Of a DNA stretch of 8,333 nt, positions 1-5,562 are shown piece after piece (within the stretch, counting starts at the first letter, position 1; each line of letters begins with the position of its first letter). The DNA lies in assembly GCA_036399715.1 (NCBI GenBank), contig DASWMO010000297.1:1-8333 (forward strand), read 5' to 3'. The notes under the pieces were generated by a model. It had not been told where the DNA came from, searched no databases, and saw nothing but the letters and a program-made list of their open reading frames with translations. Source of the stretch: DASVSE01 sp036399715 (GTDB lineage Bacteria > Bacteroidota > Rhodothermia > Rhodothermales > Rubricoccaceae). The position numbers were made by a program, and so were the translations under genes.

Positions 1-764
1 TTCACGTTCTGGCCCAGCACCGTCACCTCCTTGTACCCGGCGTCGACCAGCCGGCCGACCTCCGAGAGGATCGAGGTCACGGGGCGGCTCCGCTCGCGGC
101 CGCGCGTGAACGGCACGACGCAGAAGGCGCACATGTTGTCGCAGCCGCGCATGATCGAGACGAACGCCGAGACGCCGTTGGCGTCGTAGCGGACCGGCGC
201 GAGGTCGGCGTAGGTCTCCTCGCGCGAGAGCTGCACGTTGACGGCCGCCTGCCCGGTCGCGTGCGTGTGGGCGAGCAGGCGCGGGAGGTCGCGGTAGGCA
301 TCCGGCCCGGCGACGACGTCGACGAGCTTCTCCTGGTCCAGCAGCTTCGCCCGCAGGCGCTCGGCCATGCAGCCGAGCACGCCGATGGTGAGGTCCGGCT
401 CGCGGGCGGCGAGGCGGGCCGTCTTGCGCGCGCGGAGCGTCCCGAGGCGCGCCCGCACGCGGTCCTCGGCCTTCTCGCGGATTGCGCACGTGTTGATGAG
501 GACCACGTCGGCGTCGGCGTCGCTCGCGGCGAGCGTGTAGCCCTCGGCCGTCAGGATCGCCGCGACGACCTCGGAGTCGGCGACGTTCATCTGGCAGCCG
601 TACGTCTCGATGTAGACGCGTCGCGCGCCGGCCGCGCCGCCCGTCGGACCGGGAGCGTGGACGCGCGGGGAATCGGCCGTGCGGGCGTCGGGGGCGGAGG
701 AGACCGGGGCGACGGCATCGAGCGCGTCGGGCGCGAGCACGTCGAGGTCGGCGATGATCTGCAT
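1..764 (-). CDS. miaB: MiaB tRNA-2-methylthio-N6-isopentenyladenosine synthase (N-terminal 254 residues, cut by window edge)
   Basis: Radical-SAM methylthiotransferase that adds a methylthio group to isopentenyladenosine-37 of tRNAs reading UNN codons, using two iron-sulfur clusters. The N-terminal UPF0004 domain shows its three cluster cysteines in YGCQMN (Cys57), NTCAIRE (Cys93) and GCMAER (Cys132). The radical-SAM CxxxCxxC motif is GCDNMCAFC (Cys208, Cys212, Cys215), followed by VVPFTRGRERSRP, which is typical of MiaB rather than MtaB or RimO. The family is about 440 residues, so the rest of the SAM barrel and the TRAM domain lie before position 1. The ATG at 764-762 gives about 45 Ala/Pro-rich residues ahead of the first conserved strand (RRVYIETYGCQMN). 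A start a little further in, for example the GTG at residue 9, cannot be excluded. No Shine-Dalgarno sequence is visible. Identity is very secure; the exact start is less so. Confidence 0.96.
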   Translation of the reverse strand, partial: MQIIADLDVLAPDALDAVAPVSSAPDARTADSPRVHAPGPTGGAAGARRVYIETYGCQMNVADSEVVAAILTAEGYTLAASDADADVVLINTCAIREKAEDRVRARLGTLRARKTARLAAREPDLTIGVLGCMAERLRAKLLDQEKLVDVVAGPDAYRDLPRLLAHTHATGQAAVNVQLSREETYADLAPVRYDANGVSAFVSIMRGCDNMCAFCVVPFTRGRERSRPVTSILSEVGRLVDAGYKEVTVLGQNV

Positions 765-785
765 CGGGGCGGGGGCGAAACCCGG

Positions 786-793
786 CCAAGCTA
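786..793 (-). promoter_or_regulatory. Possible -7 box of a miaB promoter (TAGCTTGG)
   Basis: On the minus strand TAGCTTGG lies 21 nt before the miaB start and matches the Bacteroidota -7 consensus TAnnTTTG at five of six fixed positions. No convincing TTTG-type -33 element lies about 19-20 nt upstream, so this is a weak call. It would leave only a short leader for miaB. Confidence 0.2.
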
Positions 794-823
794 GCCCGGC
801 CGTCGCCCCGCGGCGGTGTGTCT

Positions 824-845
824 CTGGTGGAAACGTGCCCACCAG
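824..845. repeat. Perfect 7-bp inverted repeat upstream of miaB
   Basis: CTGGTGG (824-830) and CCACCAG (839-845) are perfect inverted copies separated by 8 nt. It could be a protein operator or an RNA hairpin in a longer miaB leader. It lies about 30 nt upstream of the weak -7 box. No regulator is identified. Confidence 0.45.
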
Positions 846-925
846 CGCGGGAACGCAGGCCTGTCGGCACACGGTGAACTGCCTCCTGCCCTGCCATGAA
901 TCCGCGTGTCCGGACCCTCCAACGG

Positions 926-972
926 CCCGCCGCCCCGGCCGGTCCCACGAGTGGGCCGGCCGGGGCGGCGGG
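926..972 (-). terminator. Very strong GC hairpin without U-tract, between the small ORF and miaB
   Basis: Positions 926-942 pair perfectly with 956-972 (17 bp), and the stem extends through a G-U pair (943/955) and two G-C pairs to about 20 bp around a 7-nt loop (946-952). No T-run follows it in either direction. On the minus strand a TTTTT run comes before the hairpin, not after it, so this is not a textbook intrinsic terminator. In position it separates the riboflavin/small-ORF transcript from miaB and could terminate, stall or protect a 3' end. The hairpin itself is certain; its role is inferred. Confidence 0.5.
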
Positions 973-980
973 GGTCGGGC

Positions 981-1070
981 AAAAAGAGGGGACCCGAGGA
1001 GAAAGGCAGTCGAGACGAGAGAATCAGTCGGAAGGGCGCGCCGAGAAGGGCAGAGGGGAGCGCGCCGAAG
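981..1070 (-). promoter_or_regulatory. C/U-rich, G-poor tract (candidate rut site) in the gene-free stretch 765-1102
   Basis: Read on the minus strand, this 90-nt tract counts as about 44% C, 33% U, 19% G and 3% A, in a window where C and G are otherwise similar. C-over-G bias with little structure is the known composition of Rho utilisation sites. It lies just after the small ORF and just before the 926-972 hairpin, so Rho-dependent termination of the upstream transcript is a reasonable inference. I see no coding signal in the gap apart from random open frames. Confidence 0.35.
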
Positions 1071-1072
1071 GG

Positions 1073-1091
1073 AGTCGCCGCGAGGGCGACT
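1073..1091 (-). terminator. Small hairpin just after the 31-aa ORF
   Basis: AGTCGCC (1073-1079) and GGCGACT (1085-1091) form a perfect 7-bp stem with a 5-nt loop, starting 11 nt after the small ORF's stop codon on the minus strand. No U-run follows, so at most it is a partial terminator or a 3'-end stabiliser acting with the C/U-rich tract next to it. Confidence 0.3.
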
Positions 1092-1102
1092 GTCTGCCAC
1101 CC

Positions 1103-1198
1103 CTAGAACATCAGGAGGCTGACAACGGCGGCCGACAGGAGCCCGAGACGGACAAAAACCGAGGTCGGGTTGAGACGGGCGGCGGAGAGAGCACTCAT
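1103..1198 (-). CDS. Possible 31-aa hydrophobic small protein
   Basis: ATG at 1198-1196 to TAG at 1105-1103 encodes 31 residues: a polar N-terminus with two Arg (residues 8 and 17), then a hydrophobic run from about residue 18 to 31 (LGLLSAAVVSLLMF) that ends exactly at the C-terminus. This fits a tail-anchored or short single-span membrane peptide. About a quarter of its codons end in T (GCT, CGT, GTT, TTT), unlike the near-exclusive G/C ends of neighbouring genes. It follows ribE by 179 bp and is followed at once by a hairpin, which suggests its own transcript or the end of the rib transcript. No Shine-Dalgarno lies at the right distance (AAGGAG is about 30 nt upstream). I do not recognise a family. 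It could be a chance ORF. Confidence 0.35.
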   Translation of the reverse strand: MSALSAARLNPTSVFVRLGLLSAAVVSLLMF

Positions 1199-1258
1199 GG
1201 TCGTCGGTGTGGTGAGACGTACCGGACTCCTTGCACGCACTGTGCCACGGCCCGACTT

Positions 1259-1404
1259 CTGCCGTTTTGCACGGCGTTCACCGAGCGTCCTCGTCCGGTT
1301 CACGACGCACCTCTCAGGACATCCCCCACCCGAACTGCCGTTTCGTCCGCTTCGGGGTGGCAGGCCCTGACAGAGGTTCAGGTCGGCCGGCCTGCCGTTT
1401 CGTC
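1259..1404. repeat. Short direct repeats CTGCCGTTTCGTC around the ribE 3' end
   Basis: The 13-mer CTGCCGTTTCGTC occurs exactly at 1335-1347 and at 1392-1404, the latter inside the last codons of ribE. A third partial copy, CTGCCGTTT, is at 1259-1267. The offsets are 57 and 76 bp, both multiples of 19. The 1261-1275 segment also forms a 5-bp hairpin (GCCGT-TTTGC-ACGGC). They lie in or beside the 179-bp gene-free gap 1199-1377, where nothing else is recognisable. Function unknown. Confidence 0.5.
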
Positions 1405-2019
1405 GCGACGCACGGTGGGGCCGTGTGAGGCAGCGCGGAGCACATACTTGCCTACGAGGTCGAACTCGAGGTTGACGGATTGCCCCGCGCGCCACGCGCC
1501 AGCCGTCGTCTTGCCCCATGTGTGCGGGATGATGGCGAGCGTGAACGTGGGGTGACCGACGCGGCCGTCGTCGAGGCGGGCGACCGTCAGCGAGATGCCG
1601 TCGACGCAGATGCTGCCGCGCGGGATGAGCAGGTCCGCGTGCTCGGGTGGGTACTCGACCGTGACGAGGTGCGAATCGGCGAGGGCCTCGACGCGAGAAA
1701 TCGTGCCCGTCGTGTCCACGTGGCCCTGCACGAGGTGTCCATCGAGGCGGCCGCCGAGGCGCACGGCACGCTCGACGTTGACGCCCTGCCCGGCGGCGAG
1801 GCCGCCGAGCGTCGTCTTGGACAGCGTCTCCTCGACGGCGACGGCCTCGAACGCCTCGGCGTCGCGGGCAACGACCGTCAGGCACACCCCGGCCACGGCG
1901 ACGCTCTCGTCGACGGCCAACTCGGCCGCGAACGAGCACGCGAGGCGCAGCCGCCGGCCGCCCTTGAGCGGCGTTATGGCCGCGACGCGGGCGACCTCTT
2001 CAACGATTCCGGTGAACAT
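1378..2019 (-). CDS. ribE: Riboflavin synthase, alpha subunit (RibE/RibC type)
   Basis: Catalyses dismutation of two 6,7-dimethyl-8-ribityllumazines to riboflavin, the last step of the pathway, in the cytosol as a trimer. The 213 residues match the usual 200-220. The N-terminus MFTGIVEE is the family hallmark. The two tandem lumazine-binding barrels are visible as SVAVAGVCLTV (about residues 39-50) and SICVDGISLTV (136-146), with GHLVQGHVD (94-102) in between. The first barrel carries Ala where many members have Asn (AGVCLTV for NGVCLTV), a mild oddity. ATG 2019-2017 is fixed by the MFTGIVEE start. The upstream sequence is C/T-rich (CTCCTCCCCC next to the ATG) with no Shine-Dalgarno. It lies 44 bp after ribD on the same strand, so co-transcription is likely. 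The C-terminal tail after about residue 200 is variable and contains one copy of a 13-bp repeat. Confidence 0.96.
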   Translation of the reverse strand: MFTGIVEEVARVAAITPLKGGRRLRLACSFAAELAVDESVAVAGVCLTVVARDAEAFEAVAVEETLSKTTLGGLAAGQGVNVERAVRLGGRLDGHLVQGHVDTTGTISRVEALADSHLVTVEYPPEHADLLIPRGSICVDGISLTVARLDDGRVGHPTFTLAIIPHTWGKTTAGAWRAGQSVNLEFDLVGKYVLRAASHGPTVRRDETAGRPT

Positions 2020-2063
2020 GGGGGAGGAGAAACGGAGACTGGTCGAACATGTGGCAGGTGGCG

Positions 2064-3215
2064 TCAGGTCCGCGAGGCAGACAGGAGCGCGTCGGTGCCG
2101 ACGGTCTCCCATGTTGCGCCGGACCACGTGAGCGCGTCGGCCATCACCGCGACGCCGAGGCCGCGCACGGCCGGCGTGCCTGCCCCGACGAGCTTGGGCG
2201 CGACGAACCACCGCAGGCGGTCCGCGAGGCGCGCGCGCAGGAGCGCCGTCGCGAGCCCGGGGCCGGCTTCGACGAGGACGGACTGGACGACACGCCGGGC
2301 GTCGGGGAGCGGCGTCCCGGCGGTGTCCGTGCCAGCGCCGAGACGGTCGAGCAGGGTCGGCAGGTCGAGGTGGCCACTGGCTTCGGGGACCGTCCAGACC
2401 TGCCCGCCGGCCGCGACGAGCGCCGCGGCGTAGGCCGGTTGGGCGCCCCGCACAGTCACGGCGAGCGTGCGCCCGGCATCGGCGTCCGTGAACAGGCGGA
2501 GGCCTGGCGGGAGCGTGCCCGCTCGGTCGAGGACGACGCGGAGCGGGCCGCGCGCGCCGGGCGCGAGGGCGGCGTCGCGGACGGTCAGCGAAGGGTTGTC
2601 GGCGCGCGCCGTTCCCGCCCCGACCAAGACGGCGTCGGCGTCGGCGCGCCACGCATGGACGCGCACGCGGGCCTCGGGCCCCGTCACCCAGCGGCTGTCG
2701 CCGGTCGCCGTCGCGACCTGCCCGTCCAGGCTCGTGGCGACTTTGAGCGTCACGAGTGGGCGGCCCGTCGTGGTGTGCGTGAGGAAGGCCGCGTTGAGCG
2801 CACGCGCCTCGGCCTCGTGGAGGCCGACCTCGACCGGGATGCCGGCCGCCCGCAGGCGCGCGATCCCTCGTCCGGCGACCGCCGGGAACGGGTCCTCGTG
2901 TGCCACGACGACGCGCGCGACGCGCCGCTCGATCAGCAGGTCCGCGCACGGCGGCGTCCGGCCCCAGTGGCTGCACGGCTCCAGCGTCACGACGGCCGTT
3001 GCCTCGGCGAGGCGCGCGCCGAAGCCGCGGCGCTCGGCGTCGCGGACGGCCCAGACCTCAGCGTGCGGCCCGCCCCAGCGGCCGTGCCAGCCCTCGCCCC
3101 AAGTCGTCCCGTCGGGCCCGAGCAGGACGGCCCCGACGAGTGGGTTCGGCGAGACGGCGCCTGCCCCGCGGGCGGCGAGCGCGAGCGCGCGGCGCATGGC
3201 GTCGTCCTCGGTCAT
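2064..3215 (-). CDS. ribD: Bifunctional riboflavin biosynthesis protein RibD (deaminase/reductase)
   Basis: Performs steps two and three of riboflavin synthesis: deamination of the GTP cyclohydrolase II product, then NADPH-dependent reduction of the ribosyl group. The 383 residues fit the bifunctional family. The deaminase domain (about 1-145) shows SPNPLVGAV (22-30), the zinc and proton-shuttle motif HAE (51-53) and the second zinc motif PCSHWGRTPPC (80-90; Cys81, Cys90). The reductase domain (about 150-383) shows VTLKVATSLDGQVA (155-168), GDSRWVTG (172-179), VGAGTARADNPSLTVR (198-213) and APKLVGAGTP (339-348). ATG 3215-3213 is chosen because it shares its A with the upstream stop (TGATG) and has GGAGG 7 nt before it, the only strong Shine-Dalgarno seen in the window. 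Translation is probably coupled to the upstream gene. Confidence 0.96.
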   Translation of the reverse strand: MTEDDAMRRALALAARGAGAVSPNPLVGAVLLGPDGTTWGEGWHGRWGGPHAEVWAVRDAERRGFGARLAEATAVVTLEPCSHWGRTPPCADLLIERRVARVVVAHEDPFPAVAGRGIARLRAAGIPVEVGLHEAEARALNAAFLTHTTTGRPLVTLKVATSLDGQVATATGDSRWVTGPEARVRVHAWRADADAVLVGAGTARADNPSLTVRDAALAPGARGPLRVVLDRAGTLPPGLRLFTDADAGRTLAVTVRGAQPAYAAALVAAGGQVWTVPEASGHLDLPTLLDRLGAGTDTAGTPLPDARRVVQSVLVEAGPGLATALLRARLADRLRWFVAPKLVGAGTPAVRGLGVAVMADALTWSGATWETVGTDALLSASRT

Positions 3216-3934
3216 CACAGTTCCTCCGTCCCGGCTGGGAGGGCACCGGCCATTGGGCCGCTGAGGGCCCACTGCTCGAAATAGAACTTGGCCTCGCCGC
3301 GGACGCGCGGCACGACGAACCGCCGCACGCCGGCCGGCGCCGGGCACGCCCGAAACGCGGCGACGAGGCCTGCCCGGAGCGGGCTCCGCGCCACGACCGC
3401 CCAGTCCTGCCCGTCGTGGGCCGGCTGCGGCGTGAACACGGCCACGGACGCGTCGGCGAGCAGGAGCGTCCGGAGCGCGTCGGCGGAGTGGGCGGCGTCG
3501 CCGAAGACGACGGTCGCGAGAATGTCGTCCGGGATTGGGCCGGGCCCCAGGGCGAGCAGAGCCGTTCGGGCCGGGTCAGCGAGCGCCTCGCGCGCCTCAC
3601 GCTCCAGGATGCCCGAGGCGCGCCCGCCTACGGTGAGGCGGGTCCACGTGCGGCCGGCGGCCCACGCCACGAGCGGCTCGACGAACGCCTCGGGCGCGCT
3701 GATGGCCGTCAGCCCGACACGGTGCGGGGCCGTTGCCGCGTCGGCGAGGGCCGTTCCGGCGAGGTAGGCGCGCGCGAAGGGCGATGCCGGGGCGCGCAGG
3801 CGTGCCAGGAACGCCTCGGCCGAGGCGTCCGGCGGCTCGCCGCCCGGCGGGGGCATGTCGGGGTTGCCCGCACCGAGCGGCGCGCCTCCGCCGAGCGCGG
3901 CCGGGTCTTCGACGAACACTTTGACGACATCCAT
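3215..3934 (-). CDS. Unrecognised 239-aa protein, translationally coupled to ribD
   Basis: I do not recognise this family. ATG 3934-3932 to TGA 3217-3215 encodes 239 residues. Residues 1-9 (MDVVKVFVE) look like a beta strand and are followed by a Gly/Pro-rich linker (about 14-35). The rest is an alternating Ala-rich alpha/beta pattern, for example TALLALGPGPIPDDILATVVFG at about 124-145 (quoted only to show the strand-loop-helix alternation), and a more aromatic C-terminus (KFYFEQW, 216-222). No signal peptide or membrane span is evident. Its stop overlaps the ribD start by one base and the ribD ribosome-binding site lies within it, so the two are co-translated. That makes a link to flavin metabolism, or to a partner enzyme, possible but unproven. 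Codon use is like its neighbours, which supports a real gene. No Shine-Dalgarno precedes its ATG. Confidence 0.85.
   Translation of the reverse strand: MDVVKVFVEDPAALGGGAPLGAGNPDMPPPGGEPPDASAEAFLARLRAPASPFARAYLAGTALADAATAPHRVGLTAISAPEAFVEPLVAWAAGRTWTRLTVGGRASGILEREAREALADPARTALLALGPGPIPDDILATVVFGDAAHSADALRTLLLADASVAVFTPQPAHDGQDWAVVARSPLRAGLVAAFRACPAPAGVRRFVVPRVRGEAKFYFEQWALSGPMAGALPAGTEEL
3221..3227 (-). promoter_or_regulatory. Shine-Dalgarno sequence for ribD
   Basis: GGAGGAA on the minus strand leaves 7 nt between GGAGG and the ribD ATG. It lies inside the last codons of the upstream gene. It fixes the ribD start and supports coupled translation through the TGATG junction. Confidence 0.75.
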
Positions 3935-4044
3935 GGGACATCTATCGCGCCCGGCGCCGCGGCGTTCCGCGCGGTCCTTCTCGGGGTGGGAGCCCGCAGG
4001 CGCCGCCCGTCGTAGGCCCGGCCCGATCCCCTGGCGCGCTCCGC
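3935..4044. promoter_or_regulatory. Divergent intergenic region between the rib block and plsC
   Basis: This 110-bp gap separates two divergently transcribed units and must hold or overlap both promoters. It contains a small perfect inverted repeat, CGCGG (3958-3962) / CCGCG (3967-3971). I find no good TAnnTTTG or TATAAT box. It also shows none of the conserved segments of an FMN riboswitch, so flavin control of the rib genes is not evident here. Confidence 0.4.
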
Positions 4045-4812
4045 ATGAAGGCCCTCTCGTCCGCATTCACGTGGGTTGCCATCGCGGCCATCATTATTGT
4101 CGCGCTGCCCGTGCTTGCCGTCGTGCGGTTGTTCGACCGCGACCCGGCGCACTACGCGACCGGCCGTGCCTTCCGATGGCTTGGCAGCCAGGCATCGCGT
4201 GTCAACCCGGCGTGGACGGTGCACATCACGGGCGAGATGCCGGCCGACCCGCGGCGGCCGTTCGTCGTCGTGAGCAACCACCAGTCCAACGCCGACATCC
4301 CGGTCGTGTCGCGGCTGCCGTGGGAGATGAAGTGGGTCGCCAAGCGGGAGCTGTTCGCCGTGCCGCTGCTGGGGTGGGAAATGCGCCTCGCGGGCGACAT
4401 CCCCGTCGACCGTCGCGACCCGGACAGCCGAGCCAAGGTCCTCGTTCGGGCGCGGGCCGCGCTCGCGCGGCGCTGCTCGGTGATGTTCTTCGCCGAGGGC
4501 ACGCGCAGCCGCGACGGCCGCGTGCGGGCGTTCCAGGACGGCGCCTTCCGCCTCGCGATCGAGACGCAGACGGCGATTCTGCCGCTCGCCCTCGACGGAA
4601 CGATGAACGCCCTACCGACACGGGGCTGGCTCTTCGGCCGCGCGACGTGCCGAATCCACGTCTTCGCGCCCGTCGAGACGGCCGGGCTGACGATGGCGGA
4701 CGTGCCGGCCCTCCGCGAGCGGGTCCGGCAGGCGATTGTGGATCAGGTCGCCGCGTGGCGTGGCGTGCCCGCGGCGGAGGTCGACGGGCTTGCCGAGATG
4801 CTCGCGGCCTGA
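4045..4812 (+). CDS. plsC: 1-acyl-sn-glycerol-3-phosphate acyltransferase (PlsC/LPLAT family)
   Basis: Transfers an acyl chain to the sn-2 position of lysophosphatidate to make phosphatidate, at the inner face of the cytoplasmic membrane. The 255 residues match the family. A membrane segment lies at about residues 8-28 (AIAAIIIVALPVLAVV). The four acyltransferase blocks are all present: NHQSNAD (catalytic His79 and Asp84, HX4D), KRELFAVPLLGW (100-111) leading to GDIPVDRRD (117-125), FFAEGTRSRDGRV (148-160; EGTR substrate-binding motif) and ILPLALDGT (178-186). ATG 4045 places the membrane segment at the expected N-terminus. No Shine-Dalgarno is visible. It stands alone on the plus strand, divergent from the rib block. 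The exact acyl acceptor could differ, since lysophospholipid acyltransferases share these blocks. Confidence 0.93.
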   Translation: MKALSSAFTWVAIAAIIIVALPVLAVVRLFDRDPAHYATGRAFRWLGSQASRVNPAWTVHITGEMPADPRRPFVVVSNHQSNADIPVVSRLPWEMKWVAKRELFAVPLLGWEMRLAGDIPVDRRDPDSRAKVLVRARAALARRCSVMFFAEGTRSRDGRVRAFQDGAFRLAIETQTAILPLALDGTMNALPTRGWLFGRATCRIHVFAPVETAGLTMADVPALRERVRQAIVDQVAAWRGVPAAEVDGLAEMLAA

Positions 4813-4832
4813 CAGCCGGCCGCACCTCGCGG

Positions 4833-4847
4833 TCGAAGAGACTTCGA
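4833..4847. repeat. Small inverted repeat after plsC
   Basis: TCGAAG (4833-4838) and CTTCGA (4842-4847) are perfect inverted copies around a 3-nt loop, 20 bp after the plsC stop. It may help end the plsC transcript, but there is no T-run, so termination is doubtful. Confidence 0.25.
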
Positions 4848-4896
4848 AGAGCGCGCGCCCGCAGGCGCGGCGTATGGACGCGGCCGCGTCGCGGCG

Positions 4897-4904
4897 TACC
4901 TTCG
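4897..4904 (+). promoter_or_regulatory. Possible -7 box for tRNA-Gln (TACCTTCG)
   Basis: TACCTTCG matches TAnnTTTG at five of six fixed positions and would put the transcript start roughly 25 nt before the tRNA. A poor -33 candidate (TATGG, 4873-4877) lies 19 nt upstream. It is plausible because the tRNA needs its own promoter or read-through from plsC, but the match is weak. Confidence 0.3.
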
Positions 4905-4935
4905 CCCTCCCGCTGCGGCCTGCCGCGCCGGACCC

Positions 4936-5008
4936 TGCCCGATAGCTCAATTGGCAGAGCGCCAGTTTCTGGATCTGGAGGTTCAAGGTTCGATTCCTTG
5001 TCGGGCAA
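4936..5008 (+). tRNA. trnQ: tRNA-Gln (anticodon CUG)
   Basis: A complete cloverleaf can be folded by hand. The acceptor stem is TGCCCGA (4936-4942) with TCGGGCA (5001-5007), the D arm is GCTC/GAGC (4945-4948, 4957-4960), and the T arm is CAAGG-TTCGATT-CCTTG (4984-5000). The anticodon loop is 4967-4973 with anticodon CTG at 4969-4971, preceded by T33. The first acceptor pair is the weak U1-A72 typical of tRNA-Gln. The discriminator is A5008 and CCA is not encoded (CCC follows). The last anticodon-stem pair (4966/4974) is a U-U mismatch. It decodes CAG, the expected major Gln codon in a GC-rich genome. Confidence 0.93.
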
Positions 5009-5013
5009 CCCGC

Positions 5014-5044
5014 ACCGGCGGCCTCTCTCGCAGAGGCCGCCGGT
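5014..5044 (+). terminator. Terminator-like hairpin after tRNA-Gln
   Basis: ACCGGCGGCCTCT (5014-5026) pairs perfectly over 13 bp with 5032-5044 around a 5-nt loop (CTCGC), beginning 6 nt after the tRNA. The following CTGCGTTTGCG is only slightly T-rich. Location and stem strength suggest it ends the tRNA precursor. Confidence 0.65.
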
Positions 5045-5121
5045 CTGCGTTTGCGCCCGCGAGGACGGTCCGGATCCCACGAGTGGACCCGGCGTGAGAG
5101 CCCGCTCCCGCCGATGCCTCA

Positions 5122-5562
5122 ATGACCTCTCCGACACGCGCCCTGCTGGCCGGCTTCACCGGCGCATCCGCGCTGACGGCCGTCCACCAGACAGCCCGCC
5201 TTGTCACCGCGGACGCGCCGCGGATGGACCTTCTCGGGATGCGAGCACTCGCGCGCCTCTTCCGTGCTGCGGACGCTACCCCGCCGCCGCACGACCCGCT
5301 CTATGCCGCGACCTTCGTCGGTGACATCGCCGCGAACACGCTGTACTACGCCCTCGCCGGAGCCGCGCCGGGCCGCGAATGGTCACTCGGCCTGGGCCTC
5401 GGGCTCGCCGCGGGCGTCGGGGCGGTCGTGCTGCCGCCGCGCCTCGGGCTCGGCTCGGCGCCAAGTGCGCGTACGCCGGCGACGGCGGCAATGACCGTCG
5501 CGTGGTACACGATTGGTGGCCTCGCGGCTGCCGCCGCGGCCCGCCGGCTCCGCCGCGCCTAG
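5122..5562 (+). CDS. Hypothetical 146-aa integral membrane protein
   Basis: The 146 residues contain about four hydrophobic segments, near residues 5-25, 62-82, 87-105 and 121-141, separated by short polar loops and ending in a basic tail (RRLRRA). Recognisable conserved-looking blocks are MDLLGMRALARLF (35-47), FVGDIAANTLYYALAG (65-80) and the Gly-rich LGLGLAAGVGAVVLPPRLGLG (quoted as a pattern, about 91-111). I recall similar uncharacterised proteins in Bacteroidota but cannot name a family. ATG 5122 has no Shine-Dalgarno. A three-codon ORF (ATG CCT CAA TGA) overlaps this start. It runs tail-to-tail into the HAD gene, with stops overlapping inside CTAG. No function is claimed. Confidence 0.8.
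   Translation: MTSPTRALLAGFTGASALTAVHQTARLVTADAPRMDLLGMRALARLFRAADATPPPHDPLYAATFVGDIAANTLYYALAGAAPGREWSLGLGLGLAAGVGAVVLPPRLGLGSAPSARTPATAAMTVAWYTIGGLAAAAAARRLRRA

Noticed and set aside
896..1555. A 219-codon plus-strand frame in the gap before miaB
   Set aside because: It runs through a strong hairpin, a purine-rich tract and the antisense of ribE, with no protein-like composition.
1103..1939. The 278-codon frame containing the 31-aa small ORF
   Set aside because: The upstream part is an out-of-frame reading of ribE. Only the last 31 codons after 1198 are free of ribE and plausible.
2751..2762. CACGAGTGGGC inside ribD, resembling the shared intergenic 12-mer
   Set aside because: It is a shorter match and is explained by ordinary ribD codons, so I do not count it as a third copy.
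1378..2976. A 532-codon minus frame that would extend ribE upstream
   Set aside because: The extra N-terminal residues are low-complexity Arg/Pro/Ala read out of frame through ribD. Riboflavin synthase starts at MFTGIVEE (2019).
2049..3284. A 411-codon plus-strand open frame across ribD
   Set aside because: It is antisense to ribD, which has all its catalytic motifs. The frame is Arg/Gly/Ala-rich with no recognisable domain, as expected of a shadow frame in GC-rich DNA.
3935..4044. FMN riboswitch upstream of the rib genes
   Set aside because: None of the conserved FMN-riboswitch segments are seen in this gap or in the 44-bp ribD-ribE gap.
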